The notes under the pieces were generated by a model. The model had not been told where the DNA came from. It did not search any database and was given only the letters and a program-made list of their open reading frames with translations. A DNA stretch of 31,645 nucleotides from CAYOHR01 sp964512145 (lineage in GTDB: Bacteria > Bacteroidota > Bacteroidia > Flavobacteriales_G > JALEGO01): the NCBI GenBank assembly GCA_964512145.1, contig CAZEIM010000032.1, positions 1 to 31,645 of the forward strand. The letters are read 5' to 3'. Every line of letters begins with the position of its first letter. Positions within the stretch are counted from its first letter, which is position 1. Positions 1 to 6,836 of the stretch are shown here, piece by piece. Made by a program: the position numbers and the translations under genes.

Positions 1-33
1 TTACAGATAATTGTATATAGTAAGTTGTTTCTA

Positions 34-65
34 TTGACAAAAAATATCAATCTAAAGTAGTTTTA
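34..65 (+). promoter_or_regulatory. putative promoter of the DUF5681-like gene
   Basis: A TTG at 34-36 is followed after 21 bases by TAGTTTTA at 58-65. This resembles the Bacteroidota sigma-A pattern TTG-N17-23-TAnnTTTG with the last G replaced by A. Transcription would begin near 70, a few bases before the ATG at 77. In AT-rich DNA the match is only suggestive. Confidence 0.35.
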
Positions 66-76
66 ATTAGTTTACT

Positions 77-367
77 ATGGCAAATAATACAGGTAAAAAA
101 TATGGGGGTAGGCAATCAGGTACACCAAATAAGATAACAAAGGAATTAAGAGAAGCACTAAAAAGTATACTGCATGAGGAAATAAATCTTTTACCAAAAC
201 ACTTTAATAAATTAGAAGCAAAAGACAGATTAGAGCTTTTAGTTAAATTACTTCCATTTATATTATCAAAGGTAGATAATGAAAGCAATCAATACNNNNN
301 NNNNNNNNNNGAAAATAATACAAAATCAATTGTTTATATTGACAGACAAATAATTGGTAAACTATAA
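77..367 (+). CDS. DUF5681-like small protein (phage-flavoured), interrupted by an N run
   Basis: This short basic protein of about 96 residues opens with a Gly/Arg/Lys-rich segment containing GGRQSGTPNK, followed by a helical region rich in Lys, Glu and Leu. The G-x-P-N-K/T-K-E pattern resembles the DUF5681 family and small Bacteroidota proteins that often lie near phage-type genes; some relatives are annotated as terminase-small-subunit-like. Fifteen Ns at 296-310 replace about five codons, so the middle of the C-terminal third is unknown. The frame stays open across the gap, but the true gap length cannot be checked. No phage structural, terminase or integrase gene lies beside it here, so a role in packaging would be a guess. 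It may be the edge of an island to the left or an isolated remnant. Confidence 0.6.
   Translation: MANNTGKKYGGRQSGTPNKITKELREALKSILHEEINLLPKHFNKLEAKDRLELLVKLLPFILSKVDNESNQYXXXXXENNTKSIVYIDRQIIGKL
296..310. other. assembly gap (15 N)
   Basis: A run of 15 undetermined bases lies inside the small DUF5681-like gene. The length may be a placeholder, as at the second gap, where the coding frame shows that the stated length is wrong. Confidence 0.95.
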
Positions 368-666
368 ATATAGATATAGATATAACAGAATAAATAAGAT
401 GTTTGTATTGATATATTTTGCTGCTAATTCACTTTAAATTAAATATATTAATAATTTATATATTTCATTATCAAAATATTAAAATATATACTTCACTTTT
501 TGTATCGGAAAATAAGTCATACTTTATTTTATCCTCGATAATGTATATGAATATTTTAACTAAAAAAATAATCTATAATTAATGAAATTATCTACCATAT
601 AAAATAAAACAGATGAATTCACATGATATTTAACACTCATATAAAATGAGTATAAAAGATAAACTG
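368..666. other. AT-rich noncoding stretch with no recognisable feature
   Basis: About 300 bases separate the first gene from the promoter of the PKD-repeat protein. The stretch is extremely AT-rich, with a short ATATAG reiteration near 367-385. I see no tRNA-like fold, no good hairpin terminator and no convincing ORF. An upstream ATG at 646 is in frame with the next gene, but a start at 679 fits a signal peptide better. Confidence 0.6.
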
Positions 667-674
667 TATTTTTG
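667..674 (+). promoter_or_regulatory. -7 element TATTTTTG four bases before the ATG at 679
   Basis: TATTTTTG fits the Bacteroidota -7 consensus TAnnTTTG and is followed by four bases and then the ATG at 679. Because transcription starts about 4-5 bases after this element, the mRNA would be leaderless or nearly so. No TTG sits at the usual -33 distance. Confidence 0.5.
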
Positions 675-678
675 CAGC

Positions 679-3078
679 ATGCATTTTAAAAGCATCGTAT
701 TTTGTGTAACCGTAGTATGTCTAAACCTTCCCGTTTTCACGCAATGCACAAGCTATATCTCTTCCTTTCCCTATCAAGAGGGGTTTGAATCCAATGCGTC
801 TTGGACTACCGGAGGGATTTCTTCTGATTGGCAGTGGGGTACTCCGGCTCACCCAATTATAAATTCTGCCGGTGGTGGTAATAAATCATGGTGTGTAGGA
901 GGTTTATCAGGTTCAGCCTACAATGGATCTCAATTATCATGGCTGATGAGTCCTTGTTTTGATTTTTCAAACGTAAACTATCCTTGGATTTCTTTTAAAC
1001 TATTTTGGGAATGTGAATGGTATTACGATGGTTTAGTGTTACAATACTCATTAGATGGAGGTTCTGTATGGAGCAATGTAGGAAGTTTTAACGATACTCC
1101 CGACTGTTTAAATGAAAATTGGTATAACAATAACAGTGTATTTTGGCTTACTGGTGTTAGTCCAAAACATGGTTGGAGCGGAAGAACAGGTGTTACATCC
1201 GGAAGTTGCTTAGGAGGAAATGGAAGTAACGGATGGGTAACAGCCAGCCATTGTATAAATAATTTAGCCGGAAAACCAAGTGTACGCTTTCGGTTTTTAT
1301 TTGGTTCAGGTTCAACCTGCAATAATTATGACGGAATGGCTATTGATGATATTTATATAGGCAATGCGCCTAAAAACGAAGCACAATTTTCATATACCTG
1401 CCAAAATAACACCATTCAAATTCAAAACACATCTGGCCTTTGTCCCACAAGCTACGAATGGAACTTTGGTGACCCAAGTTCGGGGAGTAATAATTTTAGT
1501 TCGTTGGAAAACCCCTCACATCAATATCTTATACCCGGAAATTATGTGGTAACATTAATTACCAAAGGCTCCTGTAATGAACCAGACACGCATCAACTTC
1601 CGGTAAAAATTATTTATACACAAGCCACTATTAACGATGCCTCTTGTGATATATCGAACAATGGAAATGCCTTTATACAAGTTTTAAACGATAACGAAGT
1701 ATACAACTACAGTTGGAATACCTCCCCTGTTCAAACCGCTCAACAAGCTATTAATCTTTATCCGGGAATATATCAACTAAGCATTACAGGTAATAACACC
1801 TGCCCATTTGATACATTAATTGAGATAAAAACACAATTTGAGGTAAGTGGTACAACTCAAAATATTTCTTGCTATGGTTACAACGATGGATCCATACAAA
1901 CAATAGTATATGGAGGAGATTTACCGTATATTTTTTCGTGGAATACAGCCAATAGTTCAGCTTTAATAAATAATTTAAGTGCAGGAAATTATTCTGTAAC
2001 CGTACAAGATGCTAATGGGTGTTTAGATTCAGTTGATTTTGAAATTTTTGAACCTGCCCAATTTACTACACAAATTATATACAACAACGATACGGTATGT
2101 GAAAATTCTATAGAATTATTGCAGGCCAATGTGTTAGGGGGTACATTACCCTACTCCTACTCATGGATGAATGGTATGCATACCGATCCTTCTTTTTTAG
2201 TCAATATTGATAGTACTAGATATTATATGGTAGCCGTTACCGATCAAAATGGTTGTATAAGTCATGATTCAATTTATTTTCATACACTCTCTTTACCAAC
2301 GGTAGATTTTTTGTCAACAGCAACTGAAGGATGCCCTACCCATTGCGTCATATTTAGCACGCAAAGTCAAGCAGATACATATCTATGGAATTTTGGAAAC
2401 GGTCAATTTTCCTCCGAAAAAAATCCAAGCGAAATATGTTATAGTAATTCCGGATACTATTCAGTTCAATTGCAGATTACAGACAAAAACGGATGTATAA
2501 ACAGTCTTCAAAAAAACAATTATGTTCATGTGTTTCCAACACCTGATACATGTATTTCTTTTACTCCACAAAATCCAACCACATTAAACTCAACCGTTTA
2601 TTTTAGAGATTGTGGAAAAAATGTAAACACAGATTATTTTTGGAACTTTAATGTGAATGAATTGTCCGTATCAGAGTCTGAATCTCCCATGTATACTTTT
2701 CCCGGAAATGGAACATATCCCATTTACCTAATGTTAAAAAATGAGTATGGTTGTACATCCTCAACTTCGTTGCTTTTAACCATTGAAGATAATCATCAAA
2801 TTTTTATTCCCAATGCATTTACTCCGGATAACAATTATTTAAATGAAACATTTGGCCCTACTGTTTTAGGAGCAGATTCAATAGATTATATGTTTGAAAT
2901 ATATAACCGTTGGGGGGAAAAAATATTTAGCACCAACAAACCCAATGAATTTTGGAATGGTCGGGTGAATAATTTAGGTGATGACTTAAAAAAAGATATA
3001 TACATATGGAAATTACAAGTTAATTCATCCCAAAATGGCATGAAAGAATACACCGGGAGGGTACTTTTAATGCAGTAA
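679..3078 (+). CDS. secreted PKD/SprB-repeat protein with T9SS type B (CHU_C) sorting domain
   Basis: This is a 799-residue exported surface or extracellular protein. The start at 679 gives a clean signal peptide (basic MHFK, hydrophobic core, end near Thr-Gln at 21-22); the in-frame ATG at 646 would add 11 residues and lies upstream of the -7 element. In order it shows a jelly-roll/MAM-like N-terminal domain with many Trp and Cys (about 23-230, ending IDDIYIG), a PKD domain (about 235-310, YEWNFGDPSSG), two SprB-like repeats (about 317-384 and 390-455), further PKD-like domains (YLWNFGNG near 570) and a C-terminal gliding-motility-type domain (about 709-799) starting IFIPNAFTPDNN and containing YNRWGEKIF. 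That last domain is the type B T9SS signal. Such proteins are usually adhesins or large surface proteins; no catalytic motif is visible. The gene converges with the unknown lipoprotein gene, only 3 bases apart. Confidence 0.88.
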   Translation: MHFKSIVFCVTVVCLNLPVFTQCTSYISSFPYQEGFESNASWTTGGISSDWQWGTPAHPIINSAGGGNKSWCVGGLSGSAYNGSQLSWLMSPCFDFSNVNYPWISFKLFWECEWYYDGLVLQYSLDGGSVWSNVGSFNDTPDCLNENWYNNNSVFWLTGVSPKHGWSGRTGVTSGSCLGGNGSNGWVTASHCINNLAGKPSVRFRFLFGSGSTCNNYDGMAIDDIYIGNAPKNEAQFSYTCQNNTIQIQNTSGLCPTSYEWNFGDPSSGSNNFSSLENPSHQYLIPGNYVVTLITKGSCNEPDTHQLPVKIIYTQATINDASCDISNNGNAFIQVLNDNEVYNYSWNTSPVQTAQQAINLYPGIYQLSITGNNTCPFDTLIEIKTQFEVSGTTQNISCYGYNDGSIQTIVYGGDLPYIFSWNTANSSALINNLSAGNYSVTVQDANGCLDSVDFEIFEPAQFTTQIIYNNDTVCENSIELLQANVLGGTLPYSYSWMNGMHTDPSFLVNIDSTRYYMVAVTDQNGCISHDSIYFHTLSLPTVDFLSTATEGCPTHCVIFSTQSQADTYLWNFGNGQFSSEKNPSEICYSNSGYYSVQLQITDKNGCINSLQKNNYVHVFPTPDTCISFTPQNPTTLNSTVYFRDCGKNVNTDYFWNFNVNELSVSESESPMYTFPGNGTYPIYLMLKNEYGCTSSTSLLLTIEDNHQIFIPNAFTPDNNYLNETFGPTVLGADSIDYMFEIYNRWGEKIFSTNKPNEFWNGRVNNLGDDLKKDIYIWKLQVNSSQNGMKEYTGRVLLMQ

Positions 3079-3081
3079 ACT

Positions 3082-3648
3082 TTAATTTCCGTCAAACGAA
3101 TACCTAACAAATAAGGATGTTTCGTATTTAAAAAATCGTTTATTTTTTATTTTCCTATTAAAATGTAATCTTAAATACATCTTACCTAATTTTAATAGTC
3201 CAATATTTTCAGGATGTTTAATAACAAAGTAATCCGGGTTAGAAGATGTTAAAGAGGCATTCGCTATTATTTTTTCCTGATTATCCATTTTTATAATTAA
3301 CTCAGCATTCGTGCAATATTCATGAAGATACAACAGTGAATCTCTAAATAAATCGCGTGTTAAACGCACATTAAACCCATTTAACTTTACTTCCTCAATA
3401 AAAATATTTATCGTATTAGAAATAGGGTAAATTTTCTTTTTAAGCATATAATCAATAGTGCTGTCATACAATAATATTTCATAGGTTTGAGTATCAGCGT
3501 CTGCTATTTCAACAGGAAAAATCAACTCTTCCTGTTCACCGGGGTATTCAAAAATTTCTTCCTGATTTTTTTTCGAATCACACGAAAAAATTAAAATCAG
3601 AGATAAAAAAACAAATACAGATTTATATAAATTATTTATTAAACTCAT
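3082..3648 (-). CDS. unknown lipoprotein, third gene of the DHS-like operon
   Basis: The start at 3648 gives a 188-residue protein with a hydrophobic N-terminus ending in a lipobox (LIFSC, Cys23 as the likely lipidated residue), so it should sit on the outer or inner membrane facing the periplasm. A six-residue upstream extension from 3666 is possible but does not improve the signal. The mature part is mixed alpha/beta, with acidic stretches after the Cys and a basic C-terminal segment (about 155-175). I recognise no family or catalytic motif. It overlaps the end of the upstream SGNH-hydrolase gene by 17 bases, which indicates translational coupling. It may be a partner or substrate-binding accessory of that enzyme, which is inference only. 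Confidence 0.7.
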   Translation of the reverse strand: MSLINNLYKSVFVFLSLILIFSCDSKKNQEEIFEYPGEQEELIFPVEIADADTQTYEILLYDSTIDYMLKKKIYPISNTINIFIEEVKLNGFNVRLTRDLFRDSLLYLHEYCTNAELIIKMDNQEKIIANASLTSSNPDYFVIKHPENIGLLKLGKMYLRLHFNRKIKNKRFFKYETSLFVRYSFDGN

Positions 3649-4483
3649 CAAAATATTTTTGAGCAAACATTTTACCTAAGGTTAACTGTCCTTGAGTTTC
3701 ATAGTGTCCATCATCATACCCTAAATCTCTGTGTGTGAGTAAATCTTTTAATCCTAAGTAAGAAGTATTTGAAACCTCAAACTGAGTAGTATAATGGCTC
3801 TGATAAACATCAAAATGCCGAGGTAGTGCTTCTTTGTATCCTGTTACTTGAGTAAGATCATCCAATAGTCCATCATTTCTATATGAAGCTATAATAAATG
3901 GCAACTGTGGATTATTAACATCTTTTCGTAAGTTAGCAATAAATTCATGTAATCTTTTTTTGTATGAAGTAGAAGTTCCCATAGGTTCTTCTGTATCTTT
4001 TTCTCCTTGTAAAAATAATACTCCCGATAATTCAGCGTTTTTATGTTGAGATAGAGCAATGCCAATATATACTAATAATGAATCATAAATATTTCCCTGT
4101 CTGTGTAAATCGTATTTAACTGCAGTATCGGGTTTCCAATGAATATCCCAACAAACAATACTAGCACCTCCCTTAGCAACTTTTACAATAATAAGCGTAT
4201 CGTTTGGGTAAAGCTTTTTATATTCTTCAGAAAAACCCACCTCCGGCCCAAACGTTGTGCCTACCGGACTAAACATTTTAGATTCTAATTTATGAATCAT
4301 CCGAATGCGATCATCACTTTCGAAGTATTGCGTAGGTAACTCCGATGTGATGCCTTTTCCTGCCATATTTGATTGTCCCGTAAAAACAAAAATTCTAGTT
4401 TTACCTTTAGAAGGTATTATCTCATCTCTACAAGCTACTAAACCTAAACACGTGAAAAAAAGTATAATGTATCTTGTTTTCAT
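3632..4483 (-). CDS. SGNH / sialate O-acetylesterase-like (DUF303) lipoprotein
   Basis: A predicted lipid-anchored carbohydrate esterase of 283 residues. The start at 4483 gives MKTRYIILFF followed by a lipobox ending at Cys18 (LVAC); the longer reading from 4507 would overlap the upstream gene. Block I is GQSNMAG with Ser38 as the probable nucleophile. A central LQGEKD matches the QGE-x-D block of sialate-esterase-like enzymes, and a C-terminal DDGH (D-x-x-H) followed by YETQGQLTLG supplies the catalytic Asp/His. The family removes acetyl groups from sugars such as sialic acid or plant polysaccharides. It begins 5 bases after the stop of the deoxyhypusine-synthase-like gene and overlaps the following lipoprotein gene, so the three are probably one transcript. 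The substrate cannot be read from the sequence. Confidence 0.82.
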   Translation of the reverse strand: MKTRYIILFFTCLGLVACRDEIIPSKGKTRIFVFTGQSNMAGKGITSELPTQYFESDDRIRMIHKLESKMFSPVGTTFGPEVGFSEEYKKLYPNDTLIIVKVAKGGASIVCWDIHWKPDTAVKYDLHRQGNIYDSLLVYIGIALSQHKNAELSGVLFLQGEKDTEEPMGTSTSYKKRLHEFIANLRKDVNNPQLPFIIASYRNDGLLDDLTQVTGYKEALPRHFDVYQSHYTTQFEVSNTSYLGLKDLLTHRDLGYDDGHYETQGQLTLGKMFAQKYFDEFNK

Positions 4484-4488
4484 AAATT

Positions 4489-5460
4489 TTACCAACCTAA
4501 TATCCATCCAAATATAAGTGGAGCCACAATGGTAGCATCCGATTCAATGACAAATTTTGGGGTATGAATATCCAATTTTCCCCAAGTTATTTTTTCATTT
4601 GGTACTGCTCCGGAATATGAACCATAACTGGTAGTTGAATCGGATATTTGACAAAAATAACTCCAAAAAGGCACATCATGCATTTCCATATCTTGATATA
4701 ACATAGGGACTACACAAATGGGGAAATCTCCAGCAATACCACCTCCAATTTGAAAAAAACCAACACCTTTTCCTTTTGAGTTTTGTGTATACCAATTTGC
4801 AAGCCAGGTCATATATTCAATACCCGACTTCATGGTTGAAGGTTTTATATCTCCTTTTATACAATACGAAGCAAAGATATTACCCATAGTAGAATCTTCC
4901 CATCCAGGTACAATAATGGGTAGATTTTTTTCTGCCGCAGCTATCATCCAACTGTTTTTGGGGTCAATTTCGTAATATTTTTCAAGTTTACCTGATCGAA
5001 TGAGTTTATACATAAATTCATGCGGAAAATAGCGCTCATTTTTAGTGTCTGCATCTTTCCATAACTCATAAATATTATGTTGTAACTTTCTAAAAGCTTC
5101 TTCCTCAGGTATACACGTATCAGTAACTCTGTTCAACCCTTGTTCTAATAAATCCCATTCATCCTGTGGGGTTAAATCCCTGTAATTTGGAACTCGTTTA
5201 TAGTGACTATGAGCTACTAAATTCATTAAATCTTCTTCTAAATTAGCTCCGGTACATGAGATAATTTGCACTTTATCTTGTCTAATCATTTCTGCTAAGG
5301 ATTTCCCTAATTCTGCCGTACTCATTGCACCCGCAAGAGTAATCATCATTTTTCCATTTTCTTGTAAATGTTTTTCATAAGCCTTAGCTGCATCTACAAC
5401 ACTAGCTGCATTAAAATGCAGATAGTGAGTTTCCATAAATTCACGTAAAGAAGTAAACAT
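4489..5460 (-). CDS. deoxyhypusine synthase-like protein
   Basis: A 323-residue cytoplasmic enzyme of the deoxyhypusine synthase/homospermidine synthase superfamily, which transfers an aminobutyl group from spermidine using NAD. Visible family features are an N-terminal TLAGAMS with a following SCTGAN dinucleotide-binding region, GIEYMTWLANWY, FFQIGGGIAGDFPI, an SDSTTSYGSYSGA segment, and ITWGKLD near the C-terminus, where Lys295 corresponds to the lysine that carries the aminobutyl group in eukaryotic enzymes. It is shorter than the eukaryotic enzyme (about 370 residues). Bacteria lack the eIF5A substrate, and bacterial homologues are thought to act in polyamine synthesis, so deoxyhypusine formation is unlikely. 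It heads a three-gene minus-strand operon and has TATTTTTG at 5500-5493 upstream. Confidence 0.88.
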   Translation of the reverse strand: MFTSLREFMETHYLHFNAASVVDAAKAYEKHLQENGKMMITLAGAMSTAELGKSLAEMIRQDKVQIISCTGANLEEDLMNLVAHSHYKRVPNYRDLTPQDEWDLLEQGLNRVTDTCIPEEEAFRKLQHNIYELWKDADTKNERYFPHEFMYKLIRSGKLEKYYEIDPKNSWMIAAAEKNLPIIVPGWEDSTMGNIFASYCIKGDIKPSTMKSGIEYMTWLANWYTQNSKGKGVGFFQIGGGIAGDFPICVVPMLYQDMEMHDVPFWSYFCQISDSTTSYGSYSGAVPNEKITWGKLDIHTPKFVIESDATIVAPLIFGWILGW

Positions 5461-5492
5461 ACTTTAAAGTTAATTAATTAAATTTTATGATA

Positions 5493-5500
5493 CAAAAATA
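5493..5500 (-). promoter_or_regulatory. -7 element of the DHS-like operon
   Basis: On the minus strand this reads TATTTTTG, a full match to TAnnTTTG. Transcription would begin near 5488 and leave a leader of about 28 bases before the ATG at 5460. No TTG is found at the expected -33 distance. Confidence 0.5.
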
Positions 5501-5522
5501 GCATAAGTTTTATTGAAATATG

Positions 5523-5530
5523 TATTTTTA
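5523..5530 (+). promoter_or_regulatory. -7-like element TATTTTTA four bases before the ATG at 5535
   Basis: TATTTTTA differs from TAnnTTTG only in the last base. It is followed by exactly four bases and the ATG of the secreted EEP gene, the same spacing as at 679, 20932 and 30545, predicting a leaderless mRNA. Confidence 0.4.
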
Positions 5531-5534
5531 AACT

Positions 5535-6827
5535 ATGATACAAAAATATACCCTAATTTTTCTTTGCTCCATTAACACGATGATATTTGCCGGAGAATCC
5601 CTTTCGGTAATGCAATATAATCTATTAAATTACGGAGCTTCCGGAGGCACATGTCCTTCCATATCAGAAAAAAATTCGTATTTAAAAAAAATAATTAAAC
5701 TTAAAAACCCAGATGTATTAGCTGTAAATGAATTACTTCGTAATATACAAGGAGGACAAAACACCTACGCCAAAAATATTTTAGATAATGTATTAAATAC
5801 AGATGGTATTACCCATTACAAAAGAGTTCCCGATTCAGGAAATAGTTCACACGTAAATATGTTGTACTATAACTCGAATAAATTAACCTTTGTAAAGCAA
5901 GATTCTGTTTATCAAGATATTAATGGTATAAATCTAGTCAGAATTATTGATATATATACTTTTTATTATTCCAACGAATTTAAAGGAAACGATACGGTAT
6001 TTATTGATTTTATAGTAGGACATTTAAAAGCAGGAAATAATCCTGTTGATATAACAGACAGGTCTTTATCTACCCAGGCGTTAATGAACTATTTAGATGA
6101 TAAATCAACCAACAGCAACAGAATTTTTATGGGTGATTTTAATTTTAAAGGAGCATCCGAAGAAGGGTTTTCAAATTTAATATATCATCCAAATGTTGAT
6201 ATTCGATTTAACGATCCTATTTTTCAGACCGGTGAGTGGAACAATAACCCCTTATATGCCAAAACACATACCCAGTCAACACATACCGATGTAGGTTGTT
6301 ATTCAAGTGGAGGTATGGATGATCGATTCGATTTTATTTTAATATCCAACCATATTTTATTGAATTATCAAGGTATTGTATATGTTAATAATTCTTATGA
6401 GGCGGTAGGACAAGATGGGAGTTTTTTGGATAGTCCTTTTCCCTTATCAGGCACATCTAAAGTGAGCCCAGAAATTGCCGAAGCATTATACTGGATGTCC
6501 GATCATTTGCCGGTTTATTTAGAATTATGGATAGATCCTCAAACCTTAGATGTTTCTCAAAACAACTCTAAATCAACTCAGTTTTACATTGTTAATCCGA
6601 CCTCAAATGTATTAACGGTTAAATCATTAAAAGAAGTAGATAAATCTTATCTTATAAAAATATTTAATACAAATGGAGAATTTATGAGTCAAGAACATTT
6701 AACGTTAAATAATCTATATTTTAATAAAGATATTCAATCATTAAACTCAGGGATGTATATTATAGAAATATCAGCAATTAATGACTCAAATACAGCAAAG
6801 GAATATTTTAAAATTATAAAACTATAA
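5535..6827 (+). CDS. T9SS-secreted endonuclease/exonuclease/phosphatase (EEP) family protein
   Basis: A 430-residue exported metal-dependent phosphodiesterase or phosphomonoesterase of the EEP (DNase I-like) superfamily. After a signal peptide (about 1-19, ending near Phe-Ala-Gly) come VMQYNLLNYG, the metal-binding Glu in DVLAVNELL, GHLKAG, the catalytic GDFNF, and SDHLPVYLEL with the terminal His. The last roughly 80 residues, starting near FYIVNPTSN, form a T9SS type A sorting domain with the ending typical of that family (GMYIIEI). It is therefore likely released or surface-attached rather than periplasmic. Substrates could be DNA, RNA, phosphoinositides or sphingomyelin; the motifs do not decide. 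It is divergent from the DHS-like operon and converges with infB, 9 bases apart. A second EEP protein lies at 19877-20932. Confidence 0.87.
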   Translation: MIQKYTLIFLCSINTMIFAGESLSVMQYNLLNYGASGGTCPSISEKNSYLKKIIKLKNPDVLAVNELLRNIQGGQNTYAKNILDNVLNTDGITHYKRVPDSGNSSHVNMLYYNSNKLTFVKQDSVYQDINGINLVRIIDIYTFYYSNEFKGNDTVFIDFIVGHLKAGNNPVDITDRSLSTQALMNYLDDKSTNSNRIFMGDFNFKGASEEGFSNLIYHPNVDIRFNDPIFQTGEWNNNPLYAKTHTQSTHTDVGCYSSGGMDDRFDFILISNHILLNYQGIVYVNNSYEAVGQDGSFLDSPFPLSGTSKVSPEIAEALYWMSDHLPVYLELWIDPQTLDVSQNNSKSTQFYIVNPTSNVLTVKSLKEVDKSYLIKIFNTNGEFMSQEHLTLNNLYFNKDIQSLNSGMYIIEISAINDSNTAKEYFKIIKL

Positions 6828-6836
6828 TTCTGTATT

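Larger units (their letters stand above)
5486..5548. repeat. 15-bp direct repeat TATGATACAAAAATA at 5486-5500 and 5534-5548
   Basis: Two identical 15-base copies lie 48 bases apart in the divergent intergenic region. The first contains the reverse -7 element of the DHS-like operon; the second spans the ATG of the secreted EEP gene. It could be a shared operator or a chance duplication in AT-rich DNA. Confidence 0.4.

Noticed and set aside
367..390. ATATAG reiteration after the first gene
   Set aside because: Only about three imperfect units in very AT-rich DNA; no array or structure.
646..678. ATG at 646 as the start of the PKD-repeat protein
   Set aside because: It would put polar residues ahead of the signal peptide and lies upstream of the -7 element; 679 is preferred, though not proven.
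1023..1322. A 99-codon minus-strand frame inside the PKD-repeat gene
   Set aside because: The plus-strand frame has clear domains through this region; the antisense product has no recognisable feature.
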